Assembly (NCBI GenBank): GCA_963663135.2
Contig: CAXXRM010000005.1
Coordinates: 186,001-250,000, forward strand
Reading direction: 5' to 3'
Source: Io17-Chloro-G2 sp963663135
Lineage (GTDB): Bacteria; Chloroflexota; Dehalococcoidia; Lucifugimonadales; UBA3495
DNA: 64,000 nt
In this document: positions 1 through 9,128 of the stretch, one piece after another
How the letters are laid out: each line of letters starts with the position of its first letter
How positions within the stretch are numbered: position 1 is the stretch's first letter
The notes under the pieces: generated by a model
The model's database searches: none
Told to the model about the DNA's origin: nothing
The model's input: only the letters and a program-made list of their open reading frames with translations
Program-made: the position numbers and the translations under genes

Positions 1-691
1 CGGTGGGGTCACGGCGGTTGGGCAGGGCCGCGCACATGAAGGTCTCGGTGCTTTCCTCGCCGAAAACCACCTGGCTGAGGATGGGTTCATCCAACTGGAC
101 AAAGTCGCAACCCTGGTCACGAAGGGCGATGATCTCTTCGCGGAGGATGGCCACCACGTCTTTCGCAAGGTCTTCCGGATCGGGGTACACCCGGTCGGAC
201 AGTCCCTCGAACCAACTGGAGCGAGTCAGCATGTAGGGGCCGGGCAGTGGGATCTTGATTTGCCGGTCGGTGTGCTCCCGCATGAAGGCCAGTTCGTCGA
301 GCGCCAGGCCCTGTCGCTTGCCGATACGGTCGACCACGATCGGACTCTTGATGGCGAAGGATGGCACGTCCAGCGCCCGAAGCACCTCTTCCATGCGGGC
401 TCGGTCCTTGGAGTAGTCCAACAACTCCGAGACCTTCATCAGTTGCATGCCGGTCAGCTTGTCGACGGCGAAGGAGTAGAAGTTGTCCCGCCGCTGCTCA
501 CCGTCACTGATGATATCCACGCCGGCCTCTTCCTGGGCCCGGATGCAGGCCAACACTTCACCGTCGGCTACGGCGTTAAATTCGGCCAGGGTAATTTCCC
601 CCGCTTCCTTCCGGCGCAAAGCCCGCACCAGTTCGGTGGAGCGAGGCCAACTCCCAACCACGGTTACCGGAAATAGTGTCGTGTCCGCCAT
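1..691 (-). CDS. MetE-like (cobalamin-independent methionine synthase C-terminal domain) protein, partial
   Basis: Reading the minus strand from an ATG at 691 gives 230 codons with no stop, running off the window edge, so the C-terminus is missing. A GGAGG ribosome site lies 7 nt upstream (699-703). The protein opens with TTLFPVTVVGSWPRS and has DGEQRRDNFYSF and FVQLDEPILSQ, features of the UROD/MetE TIM-barrel superfamily as found in stand-alone MetE C-terminal-domain proteins. Known members transfer methyl groups, often using zinc; the zinc ligands would lie in the missing part, so substrate and activity are open. It is divergent from the amidohydrolase at 1320. The family is fairly sure, the reaction is not. 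Confidence 0.8.
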   Translation of the reverse strand, partial: MADTTLFPVTVVGSWPRSTELVRALRRKEAGEITLAEFNAVADGEVLACIRAQEEAGVDIISDGEQRRDNFYSFAVDKLTGMQLMKVSELLDYSKDRARMEEVLRALDVPSFAIKSPIVVDRIGKRQGLALDELAFMREHTDRQIKIPLPGPYMLTRSSWFEGLSDRVYPDPEDLAKDVVAILREEIIALRDQGCDFVQLDEPILSQVVFGEESTETFMCAALPNRRDPT

Positions 692-1319
692 TTGGTTTCC
701 TCCTGGGCCTTGTGGTTTAGATGGGTCCGTCAAAGGGTAACACCTATTGCCAGCTACCCCCGCAACCTAGCGCTAAGCGCCCCATAATGTACGCCTAAAC
801 GGCCGGCGTGCACAAATTGACCTACGGCGGGGTTCCAAGTCTTTCAGGGTATAAGCGCATAAGATCGATGCGGTGAGACTCCCGACAGGCCGCTCTACTC
901 GGCCATAATTCCGAAATAACAGCCTTTTTGCAAAGCAGCCAGCGTAGGCGTCGGCTTACCTGGCCCAGCCATTCTGAGGCCCCGCGTGGATTTCTAACCG
1001 AAGCATTTTGTGCCGATGCCCCTTTCGATGGAAAGACCCGGCAATAAGTGTTGATTTCGAAGTCTGGCCGCCGCTAGCGTTACGCTTGACACTAAAGATT
1101 TCTACGTGCTAAGTTTCCTAAACACTCTACCCTGTAACCGAAAGCCGAATTCCCTATCATTTTTGCCCGAGGGTTGAACCTCCACTAATTTCAACCCTTC
1201 TCAACTGGCCAGGCGCAACTGCCAACCGGCCAGAGACTGTTTCAAAGGTTGGCAACGGAGCGAACCGGTCGACATAACCTAGAGCGCCCCTCGGATACAA
1301 CCTATAAGGAGGGAATCCC
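692..1319. other. Intergenic region between divergent genes
   Basis: 628 bases with no convincing gene. Short ORFs here overlap stops in other frames and have no ribosome site. A TTGACA at 1086-1091 on the plus strand could be a -35 box for the amidohydrolase, but the bases 17-18 nt downstream match a -10 box poorly. No hairpin with a T-run was seen. Confidence 0.5.
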
Positions 1320-2390
1320 ATGCCAGTCATAGATGCAGATGCCCACGTTGTTGAAAGCGAACACACTTGGGACTTCATGGAATCATCGGATATGAAATTC
1401 AGGCCTACGCTGATGGGTTCACCGGATTCTGGAAGGCAGTACTGGTTTGTTGACGGGAAGATCCGGGGCCTCGCGAGGTCGGTCCTCAACACCAAGAAGT
1501 TGGAGACCATTTCCGAGACTACCGGCCGCAACGTGGTGACCACCCAGGCCGCCCGCGACATGGAAGACATCGAAGCCCGGTTGCAGCACATGGACGAACT
1601 GGGGATAGACGCTCAGGTCCTTCACTCCACCATTTTTATTGAACAGGTAGCGGACCGGCCGGAGGTGGAAGTGGCGGTTTGTCGAGGCTACAACCGTTGG
1701 TTGGCCGACATTTGGAATCAGGGAAAGGGCCGCCTCCGATGGTCGGCCGCCATTCCCTACATGGCAATGGACGAGGCGCTGAAAGAGCTGCGAACCTCAG
1801 TTGCCAACGGTGCCTGCGCCGCTTCCCTGCGGCCCATAGAAGGGAACCGGCTGCCAACCGACCCATACTTTTTCCCCATATATGAGGAAGCGTCCCGCCT
1901 GAACGTTCCCATGATCTTCCACATTGGCAACGCCAACCCCGCCAACTGCGACCTGGTGTCGCAGTACAACAACGGTGGGAGCTTCTGGAAATTCAGGCTT
2001 CCCACCGTTGGCGCTTTCCACTCCCTGATAATGGGCGGCATTCCGGAGACGTTCCCCAAGCTGCGGTTCGGTTTTGTCGAGGCCAGCTCCCAATGGGTTC
2101 CCTACGTCCTGTCCGACTTGCGCAGACGGTTCCCGGCCGTCGGCCGGCAGTTCCCGGATAATCCGCTGCGGGAGTACCGGATGTACGTTACCTGCCAGAC
2201 TGATGATGACCTGGAATGGGTGCTCCGGTACGCCGGTGAGGACAACATTGTTTGCGGCACGGACTACGGCCATACGGACCAGTCCAGCGAGATCGAGGCC
2301 CTTCGACACCTGAGGGAGAAGGGTGACGTCAATCCCTCGGCGATCAACAAAATTCTGGACGATAACCCGAGGGCCCTTTACAACCTGTAA
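1320..2390 (+). CDS. Amidohydrolase-2 family metal-dependent hydrolase
   Basis: 356 aa with an AAGGAGG ribosome site just before the ATG. The N-terminal DADAH (D7, H9) is the first metal-ligand motif of the amidohydrolase-related TIM-barrel family. FHIGNANP (H201) and CGTDYGH (D315) match the mid-barrel histidine and late aspartate. The overall pattern resembles the ACMSD / 2-hydroxy-aromatic decarboxylase-like branch, which performs non-oxidative decarboxylation or hydrolysis. The substrate cannot be told from sequence. The next gene is a solute-binding lipoprotein about 95 bp downstream on the same strand, so uptake and breakdown of one compound is possible but only inferred. Confidence 0.85.
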   Translation: MPVIDADAHVVESEHTWDFMESSDMKFRPTLMGSPDSGRQYWFVDGKIRGLARSVLNTKKLETISETTGRNVVTTQAARDMEDIEARLQHMDELGIDAQVLHSTIFIEQVADRPEVEVAVCRGYNRWLADIWNQGKGRLRWSAAIPYMAMDEALKELRTSVANGACAASLRPIEGNRLPTDPYFFPIYEEASRLNVPMIFHIGNANPANCDLVSQYNNGGSFWKFRLPTVGAFHSLIMGGIPETFPKLRFGFVEASSQWVPYVLSDLRRRFPAVGRQFPDNPLREYRMYVTCQTDDDLEWVLRYAGEDNIVCGTDYGHTDQSSEIEALRHLREKGDVNPSAINKILDDNPRALYNL

Positions 2391-2484
2391 GAGATCAGAC
2401 AGGCGTCCATTTTCCATGACGGTCCGCGCACGCGGGCGGTAGCGGGCTCAACCGGGAAGCATCCCCGAGATCGGAGGATCGGCC

Positions 2485-4362
2485 ATGTTGAAGAATCGGT
2501 TCTGGAATGCCAGGGTGTTCACGGTCGTCCCTTTAATCTTGGTTCTGGCCATTGCGGCGGCGTGCGGCACATCGACTCCGTCGGAACCTGAGACGATAGA
2601 AAGAGAGGTCACCAGGCAAGTTGAAGTAGTGACCGAAACCGAGGTTACCCAGGTGGTCCCGGTAACCAGGGAAGTTGTTACCGAGCAACTCACAGTCATA
2701 GAGCCCACCGCGGCGCCTGCGGCCACCCCGCTGGTGTTGATCAAGAACCAGACCTTTGCTTTCCCGTTGAAACCGGCCTGGGTCAACAAGGGAAAATACC
2801 AGAGCAAGGTGCTCCAGCACGTGGGTAGAAGCAACCCGGGGCAGTGGGACACCCACTACTGCGGCAGCCTCTTCAGCTGCGCGATTGCAACGTCACCCCG
2901 GTTCAACCAGCTCGTGGAGTACAACCCGGTCGAGCCCACGCAGATCATCGGGGACCTGGCGCAGAGCTGGGAAGTAAACCAGGACGGCACGGAATACACG
3001 TTCCGGCTCCACGACGCCAACTGGCATGACGGCATGCCGGTCACGGCCGAGGACATTGTGTTTTCCCTTGACCGGATTGTGCAACCTGGAGAGATCCGAA
3101 ACCGTACGGCGGCCCTTAAGGACTTCTACAAGCACGGGACGGCCACGGCGGTTGACGACAAGACGGTGAAGGTGCCATTGATATTCCCGGCGGCCACCTT
3201 CCTAACCACCATAGCAGTGGACTATTACGGCATGTACCCCAAACATGTGGCGGATGGGCTTTCGCAGGACGAGGCGAACTGTTGCCCTGACTCGTTGATA
3301 GGCTCCGGCCCTTGGAAGTTCAAGGAGTTCCAACCGCAAATTTCCTGGGAACACGAACGGAACACCGACTACTTCAAACCCGGCCGGCCATTCCTCGATG
3401 GGTTAAAATTCAACATAATCAGAGACACGGCCCGGCTGCTTACCGCGTTGCAAATAGGACAGGTCGATCTCACCGATGGCTTGTCCCCTTCCTACGCCCC
3501 CAATATCACCCGGCCCATCGAGAAAGAAACCAAGGGGCGGGTACAAGTCCTTACTCTCCCTGGAGGCTCGGGGAAGTTCTTTATCCTGACCAACACTCCT
3601 CCGTTTGACGATCTGAGGGTGAGGCGGGCCATATTCCTTGCCGTAAACCGTCAGGAAGTAGTGGAAGTCCTATATTGCCAGGAATTGGGTTGCGACGCCA
3701 AACCGGGCACATTCTTCCAGGTTGATCTGATTGAGAAACAGGACGCATTGCCCACTGTCCCCGGCTACCGGATTCCCAAGGACCTGGACATAGCAGAAGC
3801 TAAGGCCCTTATGGCCGACGCTGGCTTCCCCGATGGGTTTAAGGCCGATATGAACTCCGGAAGCTCCAAGGCGGGCGTGCAGGTGGCGGAGTTGGTTACG
3901 GAGCAGCTTCGGACCACCCTTGGAATAGACCTTTCCTTCAAGCCCGTGGATACGGCTACTTACCATGTGCACATACAGGAGAGCACCTACCCCATGACCT
4001 TGGTGGGTGGCATGGGTCTGCTAATCAACGATCCATCGGACGTGCTCAACCAGGTGTTCGCCCCCGACGTGGAGAAGAACCCGGACAACTGGACCACGCC
4101 CGATTTCGGTAAACTGGTTGAAGCCCAAATATCCGAGTTGGACGCCGCCGAACGCCAGGCACAGTTTGAAGGGATGGTGGAGATTCTCCGCAAAGGTGAA
4201 AGCCACTGGATCCCGATTGTCTGGGAGAGCATGGGAGGAGCCCACGACTACCGGATACAAAACTACCATGTGCCACAGACCATCCAGCAGGTGCTCAAGT
4301 GGGAGCACGTTTGGTGGGACCCCGACGCCGTGTGTCCCGACCCGGCCGGCTGCGAACAGTAG
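2485..4362 (+). CDS. ABC transporter solute-binding lipoprotein, family 5 (oligopeptide/nickel type)
   Basis: 625 aa. A basic start and hydrophobic core end in AIAAAC, a lipobox with Cys27 as the lipidation site. A Thr/Val/Glu-rich stalk follows (about residues 30-75, built of EVT/VVT units), then an SBP_bac_5 domain (YNPVEPTQIIGDLAQSW, WHDGMPVTAEDIVFSLDRI, PPFDDLRVRRAIFLAVNRQ). It should be membrane-anchored and bind peptides or other small organic solutes for import. AGATCGGAGGATCGGCC precedes the ATG. It is a close paralogue of the protein at 5501. No permease or ATPase gene is nearby, so it either uses a transporter elsewhere or acts as a receptor. Confidence 0.93.
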   Translation: MLKNRFWNARVFTVVPLILVLAIAAACGTSTPSEPETIEREVTRQVEVVTETEVTQVVPVTREVVTEQLTVIEPTAAPAATPLVLIKNQTFAFPLKPAWVNKGKYQSKVLQHVGRSNPGQWDTHYCGSLFSCAIATSPRFNQLVEYNPVEPTQIIGDLAQSWEVNQDGTEYTFRLHDANWHDGMPVTAEDIVFSLDRIVQPGEIRNRTAALKDFYKHGTATAVDDKTVKVPLIFPAATFLTTIAVDYYGMYPKHVADGLSQDEANCCPDSLIGSGPWKFKEFQPQISWEHERNTDYFKPGRPFLDGLKFNIIRDTARLLTALQIGQVDLTDGLSPSYAPNITRPIEKETKGRVQVLTLPGGSGKFFILTNTPPFDDLRVRRAIFLAVNRQEVVEVLYCQELGCDAKPGTFFQVDLIEKQDALPTVPGYRIPKDLDIAEAKALMADAGFPDGFKADMNSGSSKAGVQVAELVTEQLRTTLGIDLSFKPVDTATYHVHIQESTYPMTLVGGMGLLINDPSDVLNQVFAPDVEKNPDNWTTPDFGKLVEAQISELDAAERQAQFEGMVEILRKGESHWIPIVWESMGGAHDYRIQNYHVPQTIQQVLKWEHVWWDPDAVCPDPAGCEQ

Positions 4363-4424
4363 ACGCTCGCTGGACGGCTCATGGCCGGGGAAACGCCCCG
4401 CCATAGCAAAAACCTGCTAAACGC

Positions 4425-4458
4425 GGGGAGCGACTCATCTGTTGATGGATTGCTCCCC
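4425..4458 (+). terminator. Stem-loop after the first solute-binding protein gene (weak terminator)
   Basis: GGGGAGC (4425-4431) pairs with GCTCCCC (4452-4458) across a 20-nt loop, 63 bp after the stop of the upstream gene. No proper T-run follows (TTGCTATAAAC), so intrinsic termination is uncertain. The adjacent TATAAA at 4463 could instead be part of a weak promoter for the SDR gene. Confidence 0.35.
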
Positions 4459-4544
4459 TTGCTATAAACAAAACGAATTAGAGCGCCGAATCGCTCGACC
4501 CGCCTAAAATTAGCGCCAAACGCTGCCCGATAAGGAAGAAGACG

Positions 4545-5291
4545 ATGCGGTTGCAAGACAAGGTATGTATAGTCACCGGTGCGGGCCGAAACCTGGGACA
4601 GCAATACGCCATGCGTCTGGGCCGGGAGGGAGCCAAGCTGGTGGTATGCGACGTCCTGGACTGCGCCGAAACCGCTGAGCTGGTGCAGGCCACGGGAGCC
4701 GAGGTTTTGGCCCTTCAGGTGGACGTCACCAGCGAGGAGCAGACCAAAGAGTTGGCCCGCCGGACCATGGAGGAGTATGGCCGAATAGATTGCCTGCTCA
4801 ACAACGCCGGGCTAATGCGCAATTTGGGGGCGACATCGCTCATCGAGTTGGACCTGGATACGTGGGACCGGGTCTTCGCCGTAAACGTAAAAGGGTCGCT
4901 GCTCTGCATTCGGGCCGTGTTTCCCTACATGAAGGAACAGGGCTCAGGCAAGATCATCAACGTCAGTTCCGGCACCTGGCTGCACACGTCCCGCACCGCC
5001 AGCAGCAGCAACTCCCACTACGTCGCCTCCAAAGCGGCGGTCATGGCGCTGACCCGTTCCGTGTCCCGAGAGTTGGGCCAATTCAACATCAAGGTCAACA
5101 CGCTGGCGCCGGGGGCTACCGAGGTGGGTCTTGGCGAGGACCAAGATCCTTCGCTCGATCCCGAGCGGGCATTGGGCCGCCGCGGCCGCGCCGAAGACTT
5201 GACCGGCGCCGTGGTATTCCTATTTTCTGAAGACAGCGATTTCGTAACGGGCCAGATGCTTCTGGTCAACGGCGGAATGGAAGTTTACTGA
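4545..5291 (+). CDS. Short-chain dehydrogenase/reductase (SDR) family oxidoreductase
   Basis: 248 aa, the normal length of a classical SDR. It has the Rossmann motif TGAGRNLGQ near the N-terminus, the NNAG motif, a catalytic Ser in INVSSGTW and the YVASK catalytic Tyr/Lys pair. The C-terminal LLVNGGMEVY is typical of the family. SDRs oxidise or reduce alcohol/carbonyl groups with NAD(P); the substrate is unknown. An AGGAAGAAGACG stretch before the ATG may serve for ribosome binding. It lies between two paralogous solute-binding lipoproteins on the same strand, suggesting a shared catabolic locus. Confidence 0.92.
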   Translation: MRLQDKVCIVTGAGRNLGQQYAMRLGREGAKLVVCDVLDCAETAELVQATGAEVLALQVDVTSEEQTKELARRTMEEYGRIDCLLNNAGLMRNLGATSLIELDLDTWDRVFAVNVKGSLLCIRAVFPYMKEQGSGKIINVSSGTWLHTSRTASSSNSHYVASKAAVMALTRSVSRELGQFNIKVNTLAPGATEVGLGEDQDPSLDPERALGRRGRAEDLTGAVVFLFSEDSDFVTGQMLLVNGGMEVY

Positions 5292-5369
5292 CCTCTGAGC
5301 TACGGAATCTCGGAAAAAACCGTGATTTGGGTCCCTCAGCGACTATTGAGAAACCGTGCGATAATCTCA

Positions 5370-5404
5370 ACACCTTTCTGAGTCTCGCAGATTCAGAAAG
5401 GTGT
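5370..5404. other. Perfect 12-bp inverted repeat (hairpin) upstream of the second solute-binding protein gene
   Basis: ACACCTTTCTGA (5370-5381) and TCAGAAAGGTGT (5393-5404) are exact reverse complements with an 11-nt loop. It lies about 80 bp after the SDR stop and 96 bp before the ATG at 5501. There is no T-run on either side, so it is an atypical terminator at best; a regulatory RNA hairpin or operator is equally possible. Confidence 0.6.
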
Positions 5405-5500
5405 AAATTTCTAGGAAGCGCCGCGTTAGCCCGAAGCGTAGTGTCAGCCAACGGCAGGCGGCCCCAACCCGGGGAGAGCTCCAAAGCAGGAGGATCGGTT

Positions 5501-7375
5501 ATGTTGCGGCATTGGCTCTGGAATGCCAGGGTGTTTATGGTGGTACCTTTGATCTTGGTTCTCGCGGTTGCGGCGGCCTGCGGGTCAACGACTCCGACTG
5601 AGCCTGAGACGATTGAAAGAGAGGTCACCAGGCAGGTTGAAGTAGTGACCGAAACCGAGGTCACCCAAGTGGTTCCGGTGACCAGGGAAGTGATTTCAGA
5701 GCAACTCACAGTCATAGAGCCCACCGCAGTGCCTCCGGCCACCGCGCTGGTGGTGGTGAAAGACCAGACCTTTGCCTTCCCGTTGAAGCCGGCTTGGGTC
5801 AACAAGGGGAAGAATCAGAGTAAGGTCCTCCAGTACGTGGGCCGGAGCAACCCGGGGCAGTGGGACACCCACTACTGCGGCAGCCTCTTCAGCTGCGCTA
5901 TTCAAACGTCTCCCAGGTTTAACCAACTCGTGGAGTACAACCCCGTCGAACCTACGCAAATTATCGGCGACCTGGCCCAGAGTTGGTCGGTAAACCAGGA
6001 GGGGACGGAGTACACCTTCCGGCTTCACGATGCCAACTGGCACGACGGCATGCCGGTCACCGCCGAGGACATCGTCTACAGCTTGGACCGGATTGTGCAA
6101 CCCGGAGAAATCAGGAACCGGACGGCGGCCCTCAAGGATTTCTACGAGCATGGGACGGCCACGGCGGTTGACGGCAAAACCGTGAAGGTGCCGTTGATTT
6201 TCCCTGGGGCGACCTTCTTAACGACCATCGCCGTGGACTACTACGCCATGTACCCCAAGCACGTGGCGGAGAAACTTACCCAGGATGAGGCCAACTGCTG
6301 TCCCGAGTCATTGATTGGCTCCGGCCCGTGGAAGTTCAAGGAGTTCAAGCCGCAGGTGTCCTGGGAACACGAGCGGAACACCGACTACTTCAAGCCGGGG
6401 CGGCCATTCCTCGATGGCATCAAGTTCAACATCATTCGGGACATCCCCCGGCTCCTGGCCGCCCTGCAATTGGGACAGGTTGACCTCACCGACGGCTTGG
6501 CCCCAACCTATTCCCCGAGTAGGGCCGGGCCTATGGAAAAGGAGACCAAGGGCCGGTTGCGGACCATTGTCAGGCCTGGCGGCACAGGCAAGTTCTTCAT
6601 TCTGACCAACACGCCGCCCTTCGATGACCTGCGTGTGCGCCGGGCCATATTCCTGGCCCTGAACCGGCAGGAAGTAGTGGAAACAATCTATTGTGTGGAG
6701 AATACCTGCGACGCCAAGCTGGGCACCTTCTTCCAGGTGGACCGGGTTGAGTTGCAGGATGAATTGCCCAACGTGCCGGGGTACCGGCTCCCCAAGGACC
6801 TGGACATAGCCGAAGCCAAATCCCTGATGGCCGAGGCCGGCTTCCCGGACGGGTTCAAAGCCGATATGAACATGGGGACCGGTCTATCCATCAACGTCGG
6901 GGAGTTGGTTTCCGAACAGCTTCGCAAGAGTATTGGGATTGACCTTACCCTGAAGCCGGTGGACACCGCCACCTACCACGTCCACATCCAGGAAAGCACC
7001 TATCCCATCACCATGGTCGGCGGCATGGGGCTGCTGATTAACGACCCATCGGACGTGCTCAACCAGGTTTACGCCTTTGACGTGGAGAAGAACCCGGACA
7101 ACTGGACGGCGCCCCGTTTCGCCGAACTGTATAAATCACAGATCTCCGAGTTGGACGCCGAAAAGCGCCAGGGCCAGTTTCTTGAGATGGTGGAGTTTCT
7201 CCGCACGGGCGCCAGCCACTGGATTCCGATTGTCTGGGAAAGCAACGTGGGACTCCACGATTACCGGATCCAGAACTACCACGTGCCCCAAACCGTTCAA
7301 CAGATTCTCAAGTGGGAGCACGTTTGGTGGGACCCCGACGCCACGTGTCCCGACCCAGCCGGCTGCGAGCAGTAG
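5501..7375 (+). CDS. ABC transporter solute-binding lipoprotein, family 5 (paralogue of the 2485 gene)
   Basis: 624 aa from the ATG at 5501, which follows AGGAGGATCGGTT. An upstream in-frame start at 5327 would add 58 residues ahead of the signal peptide and is rejected because the mature start aligns with the paralogue. Lipobox AVAAAC with Cys27, a Val/Thr/Glu-rich stalk, then the SBP_bac_5 domain. Most of its length matches the protein at 2485 almost residue for residue; differences cluster in the ligand lobe (for example TYSPSRAGPMEKETK against SYAPNITRPIEKETK) and in the NMGTGLSINVGEL region. This looks like recent duplication with divergence in ligand contacts. No permease is adjacent. 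Confidence 0.93.
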   Translation: MLRHWLWNARVFMVVPLILVLAVAAACGSTTPTEPETIEREVTRQVEVVTETEVTQVVPVTREVISEQLTVIEPTAVPPATALVVVKDQTFAFPLKPAWVNKGKNQSKVLQYVGRSNPGQWDTHYCGSLFSCAIQTSPRFNQLVEYNPVEPTQIIGDLAQSWSVNQEGTEYTFRLHDANWHDGMPVTAEDIVYSLDRIVQPGEIRNRTAALKDFYEHGTATAVDGKTVKVPLIFPGATFLTTIAVDYYAMYPKHVAEKLTQDEANCCPESLIGSGPWKFKEFKPQVSWEHERNTDYFKPGRPFLDGIKFNIIRDIPRLLAALQLGQVDLTDGLAPTYSPSRAGPMEKETKGRLRTIVRPGGTGKFFILTNTPPFDDLRVRRAIFLALNRQEVVETIYCVENTCDAKLGTFFQVDRVELQDELPNVPGYRLPKDLDIAEAKSLMAEAGFPDGFKADMNMGTGLSINVGELVSEQLRKSIGIDLTLKPVDTATYHVHIQESTYPITMVGGMGLLINDPSDVLNQVYAFDVEKNPDNWTAPRFAELYKSQISELDAEKRQGQFLEMVEFLRTGASHWIPIVWESNVGLHDYRIQNYHVPQTVQQILKWEHVWWDPDATCPDPAGCEQ

Positions 7376-7392
7376 AGGATCACTTTAAGGCT

Positions 7393-7420
7393 CCGGGCCA
7401 GGACATTTGCCCCGGCCCGG
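7393..7420 (+). terminator. Possible terminator hairpin after the second solute-binding protein gene
   Basis: CCGGGCC (7393-7399) pairs exactly with GGCCCGG (7414-7420), 17 bp after the stop. The stem is strong but no T-run follows, so termination is only possible. Confidence 0.4.
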
Positions 7421-7702
7421 CCAAGATTGATTAGATCACAGTAGAACAATCGCCCGGGGATAGACCTACTCGGTGTGCGAGCCACGGTGGACTTCGGGCG
7501 AACTTCCAGACCCCAGCCAACAACCGGCCAACATTTCAATCCAGGCGTCTCCCCTAATCGGGCTTGCCATCAACGATCGGTCACGGCTGGCCGCGCAATC
7601 AATTCCCGCGCTAACTCTTACCGCTGTCATTCTCTCTCGAAAGACCCCAGTCCCGGAGATTAGTTTCCCCGGGGGCGGCTTCGCGCCATGCGTACCACGG
7701 CG
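7421..7702. other. Intergenic stretch before the Gfo/Idh gene
   Basis: No gene, repeat or RNA structure seen here beyond the hairpin on its left and the promoter on its right. Short ORFs lack ribosome sites and family features. Confidence 0.4.
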
Positions 7703-7731
7703 TTGACACCGGCAGATTAAGGCGTTACAAC
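7703..7731 (+). promoter_or_regulatory. Sigma-70-type promoter of the Gfo/Idh oxidoreductase gene
   Basis: A perfect -35 box TTGACA (7703-7708), a 17-bp spacer and TACAAC (7726-7731, 4 of 6 bases) as -10. Predicted start is near 7738, giving a leader of about 30 nt before the ATG at 7770. Confidence 0.55.
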
Positions 7732-7769
7732 TCGCTAGACCTCAGGGTACGGATAAGGAGGGTCTGAAC

Positions 7770-9011
7770 ATGACTACCTCACAGCAACAGGATGCCGGAG
7801 CCCAAACCGGCCAAACTCCTCAACGAAAGATGAAAGTAGCAGTTGCCGGCTTGGGCTCCGGGGCGCGCCAGGTGATCGCCGCTATGGAGAATGCCGACTT
7901 CCTTGAGCTAGTTGCCGCCGCAGATGTGCGGCAGGAGGCCTTGGACGCCTTCCAGACCCGTTTCCAAGGGCGGGCGTACGACAGCGTGGAAAAGCTTTGC
8001 CAGGACCCTGAAGTGGAAGTCATCTGGGTTTCCACCCCCAATCAGTTCCACTGCGAACACACCATCACCGCCGCCGAGCACGGCAAGCACGTGGTGGTGG
8101 AAAAACCCATGGCGTTGAACCTGGACCAAGCAAGACAGATGGTTGAAGCTGCGGAGAAGAACAACGTCAAGCTGCTTTGCGGTCATACCGCCAGTTTGAT
8201 GGCGGCCTACCAGGCTATGCGTAACATCGTCCGTTCCGGCGAGCTGGGACAGTTGCGGGCGGTCAACGTTTGGTCCTACACCGACTGGATTTACCGGCCC
8301 CGCATGCCCCAGGAGTTGGACCTGAGCCTCGGCGGCGGGGTGCCCTACCGCCAAGGACCCCACCAAGTCGACACGGTTCGGCTGCTGGGCGGCGGTATGG
8401 TGCGCAGTGTGCGGGCCATGACCGGGCAATGGGTGCCGCAGCGGCCCGTCCCGGGCTACTATTCCGCGTTCATCGAGTTCGAAGACGGAACCCCCGCCAC
8501 CATTGTCCACAACGGCTACGGCTACTTCTCCACCTACGAGTTCGTGCCGTGGGCCCAGACGGGACGGCCTCTTACGGACCCTACCCTGGTTGCCAGGCGC
8601 AATGCAATGCGCAAGGGCGAATACGACGACGCATCCGAAAAGGACTCGGTCAGGTTCGGTACCGAACAGAGCTCTTCCGGTGACGGAGCCTCCTCAACAG
8701 GCGGCGGTCACACGGGATTCCAGGGCGACTTGGGCATCGTAATTGTCAGCTGCCAGGACGGGGACATTCGCCAATCGCCCGACGGGCTGTGGGTCTATGA
8801 CAACAACGGCCAGAGGGACGTGGAGGTTGAAGGACTCCACGACGAACGTATGGCGGAACTGTACGAGATGTATCAAGCGATAATGCAAGACCGCCCGGTG
8901 CGCCATGACGGCCGTTGGGGCATGGCCACACTGGAGGTGGTGCTGGCAATCATGCAGTCTGGCCGGGAGCGGCGGGAAATCATGATGTCCCACCAGAGCC
9001 CAGCATACTGA
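7770..9011 (+). CDS. Gfo/Idh/MocA family NAD(P)-dependent oxidoreductase
   Basis: 413 aa; ribosome site AAGGAGG before the ATG. After a short polar N-terminus comes a Rossmann fold (KVAVAGLGSGARQ, then VAAADV), the VSTPNQFHCEHTITAAEHGKHVVVEKPMALN stretch with the family's EKP lysine, and a C-terminal alpha/beta domain. Members oxidise or reduce sugars, inositols and related hydroxy compounds with NAD(P). A low-complexity Ser/Gly segment (SSSGDGASSTGGGH, around residue 300) inserts into the C-terminal domain. It has its own promoter and a terminator, so it is probably monocistronic. The substrate is not recognisable. Confidence 0.92.
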   Translation: MTTSQQQDAGAQTGQTPQRKMKVAVAGLGSGARQVIAAMENADFLELVAAADVRQEALDAFQTRFQGRAYDSVEKLCQDPEVEVIWVSTPNQFHCEHTITAAEHGKHVVVEKPMALNLDQARQMVEAAEKNNVKLLCGHTASLMAAYQAMRNIVRSGELGQLRAVNVWSYTDWIYRPRMPQELDLSLGGGVPYRQGPHQVDTVRLLGGGMVRSVRAMTGQWVPQRPVPGYYSAFIEFEDGTPATIVHNGYGYFSTYEFVPWAQTGRPLTDPTLVARRNAMRKGEYDDASEKDSVRFGTEQSSSGDGASSTGGGHTGFQGDLGIVIVSCQDGDIRQSPDGLWVYDNNGQRDVEVEGLHDERMAELYEMYQAIMQDRPVRHDGRWGMATLEVVLAIMQSGRERREIMMSHQSPAY

Positions 9012-9046
9012 AAGCCCGGCGGGCTCGGAAGCCATCCAGTATCAAA

Positions 9047-9077
9047 AAAGGGGCGGCGAAGTTCTCGCCGCCCCTTT
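9047..9077. terminator. Bidirectional intrinsic terminator
   Basis: AAAGGGGCGGCGA (9047-9059) and TCGCCGCCCCTTT (9065-9077) form a perfect 13-bp stem with a 5-nt loop. The A-run on the left and TTTCTTTT on the right give a U-tract on both strands. It sits between the convergent Gfo/Idh gene (stop 9011) and the Rieske gene (stop 9129). Confidence 0.9.
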
Positions 9078-9128
9078 CTTTTGGCCTGGATTCCTGCCCT
9101 GCAGGTGACAGGAAAAAGCCGCCGGGTC

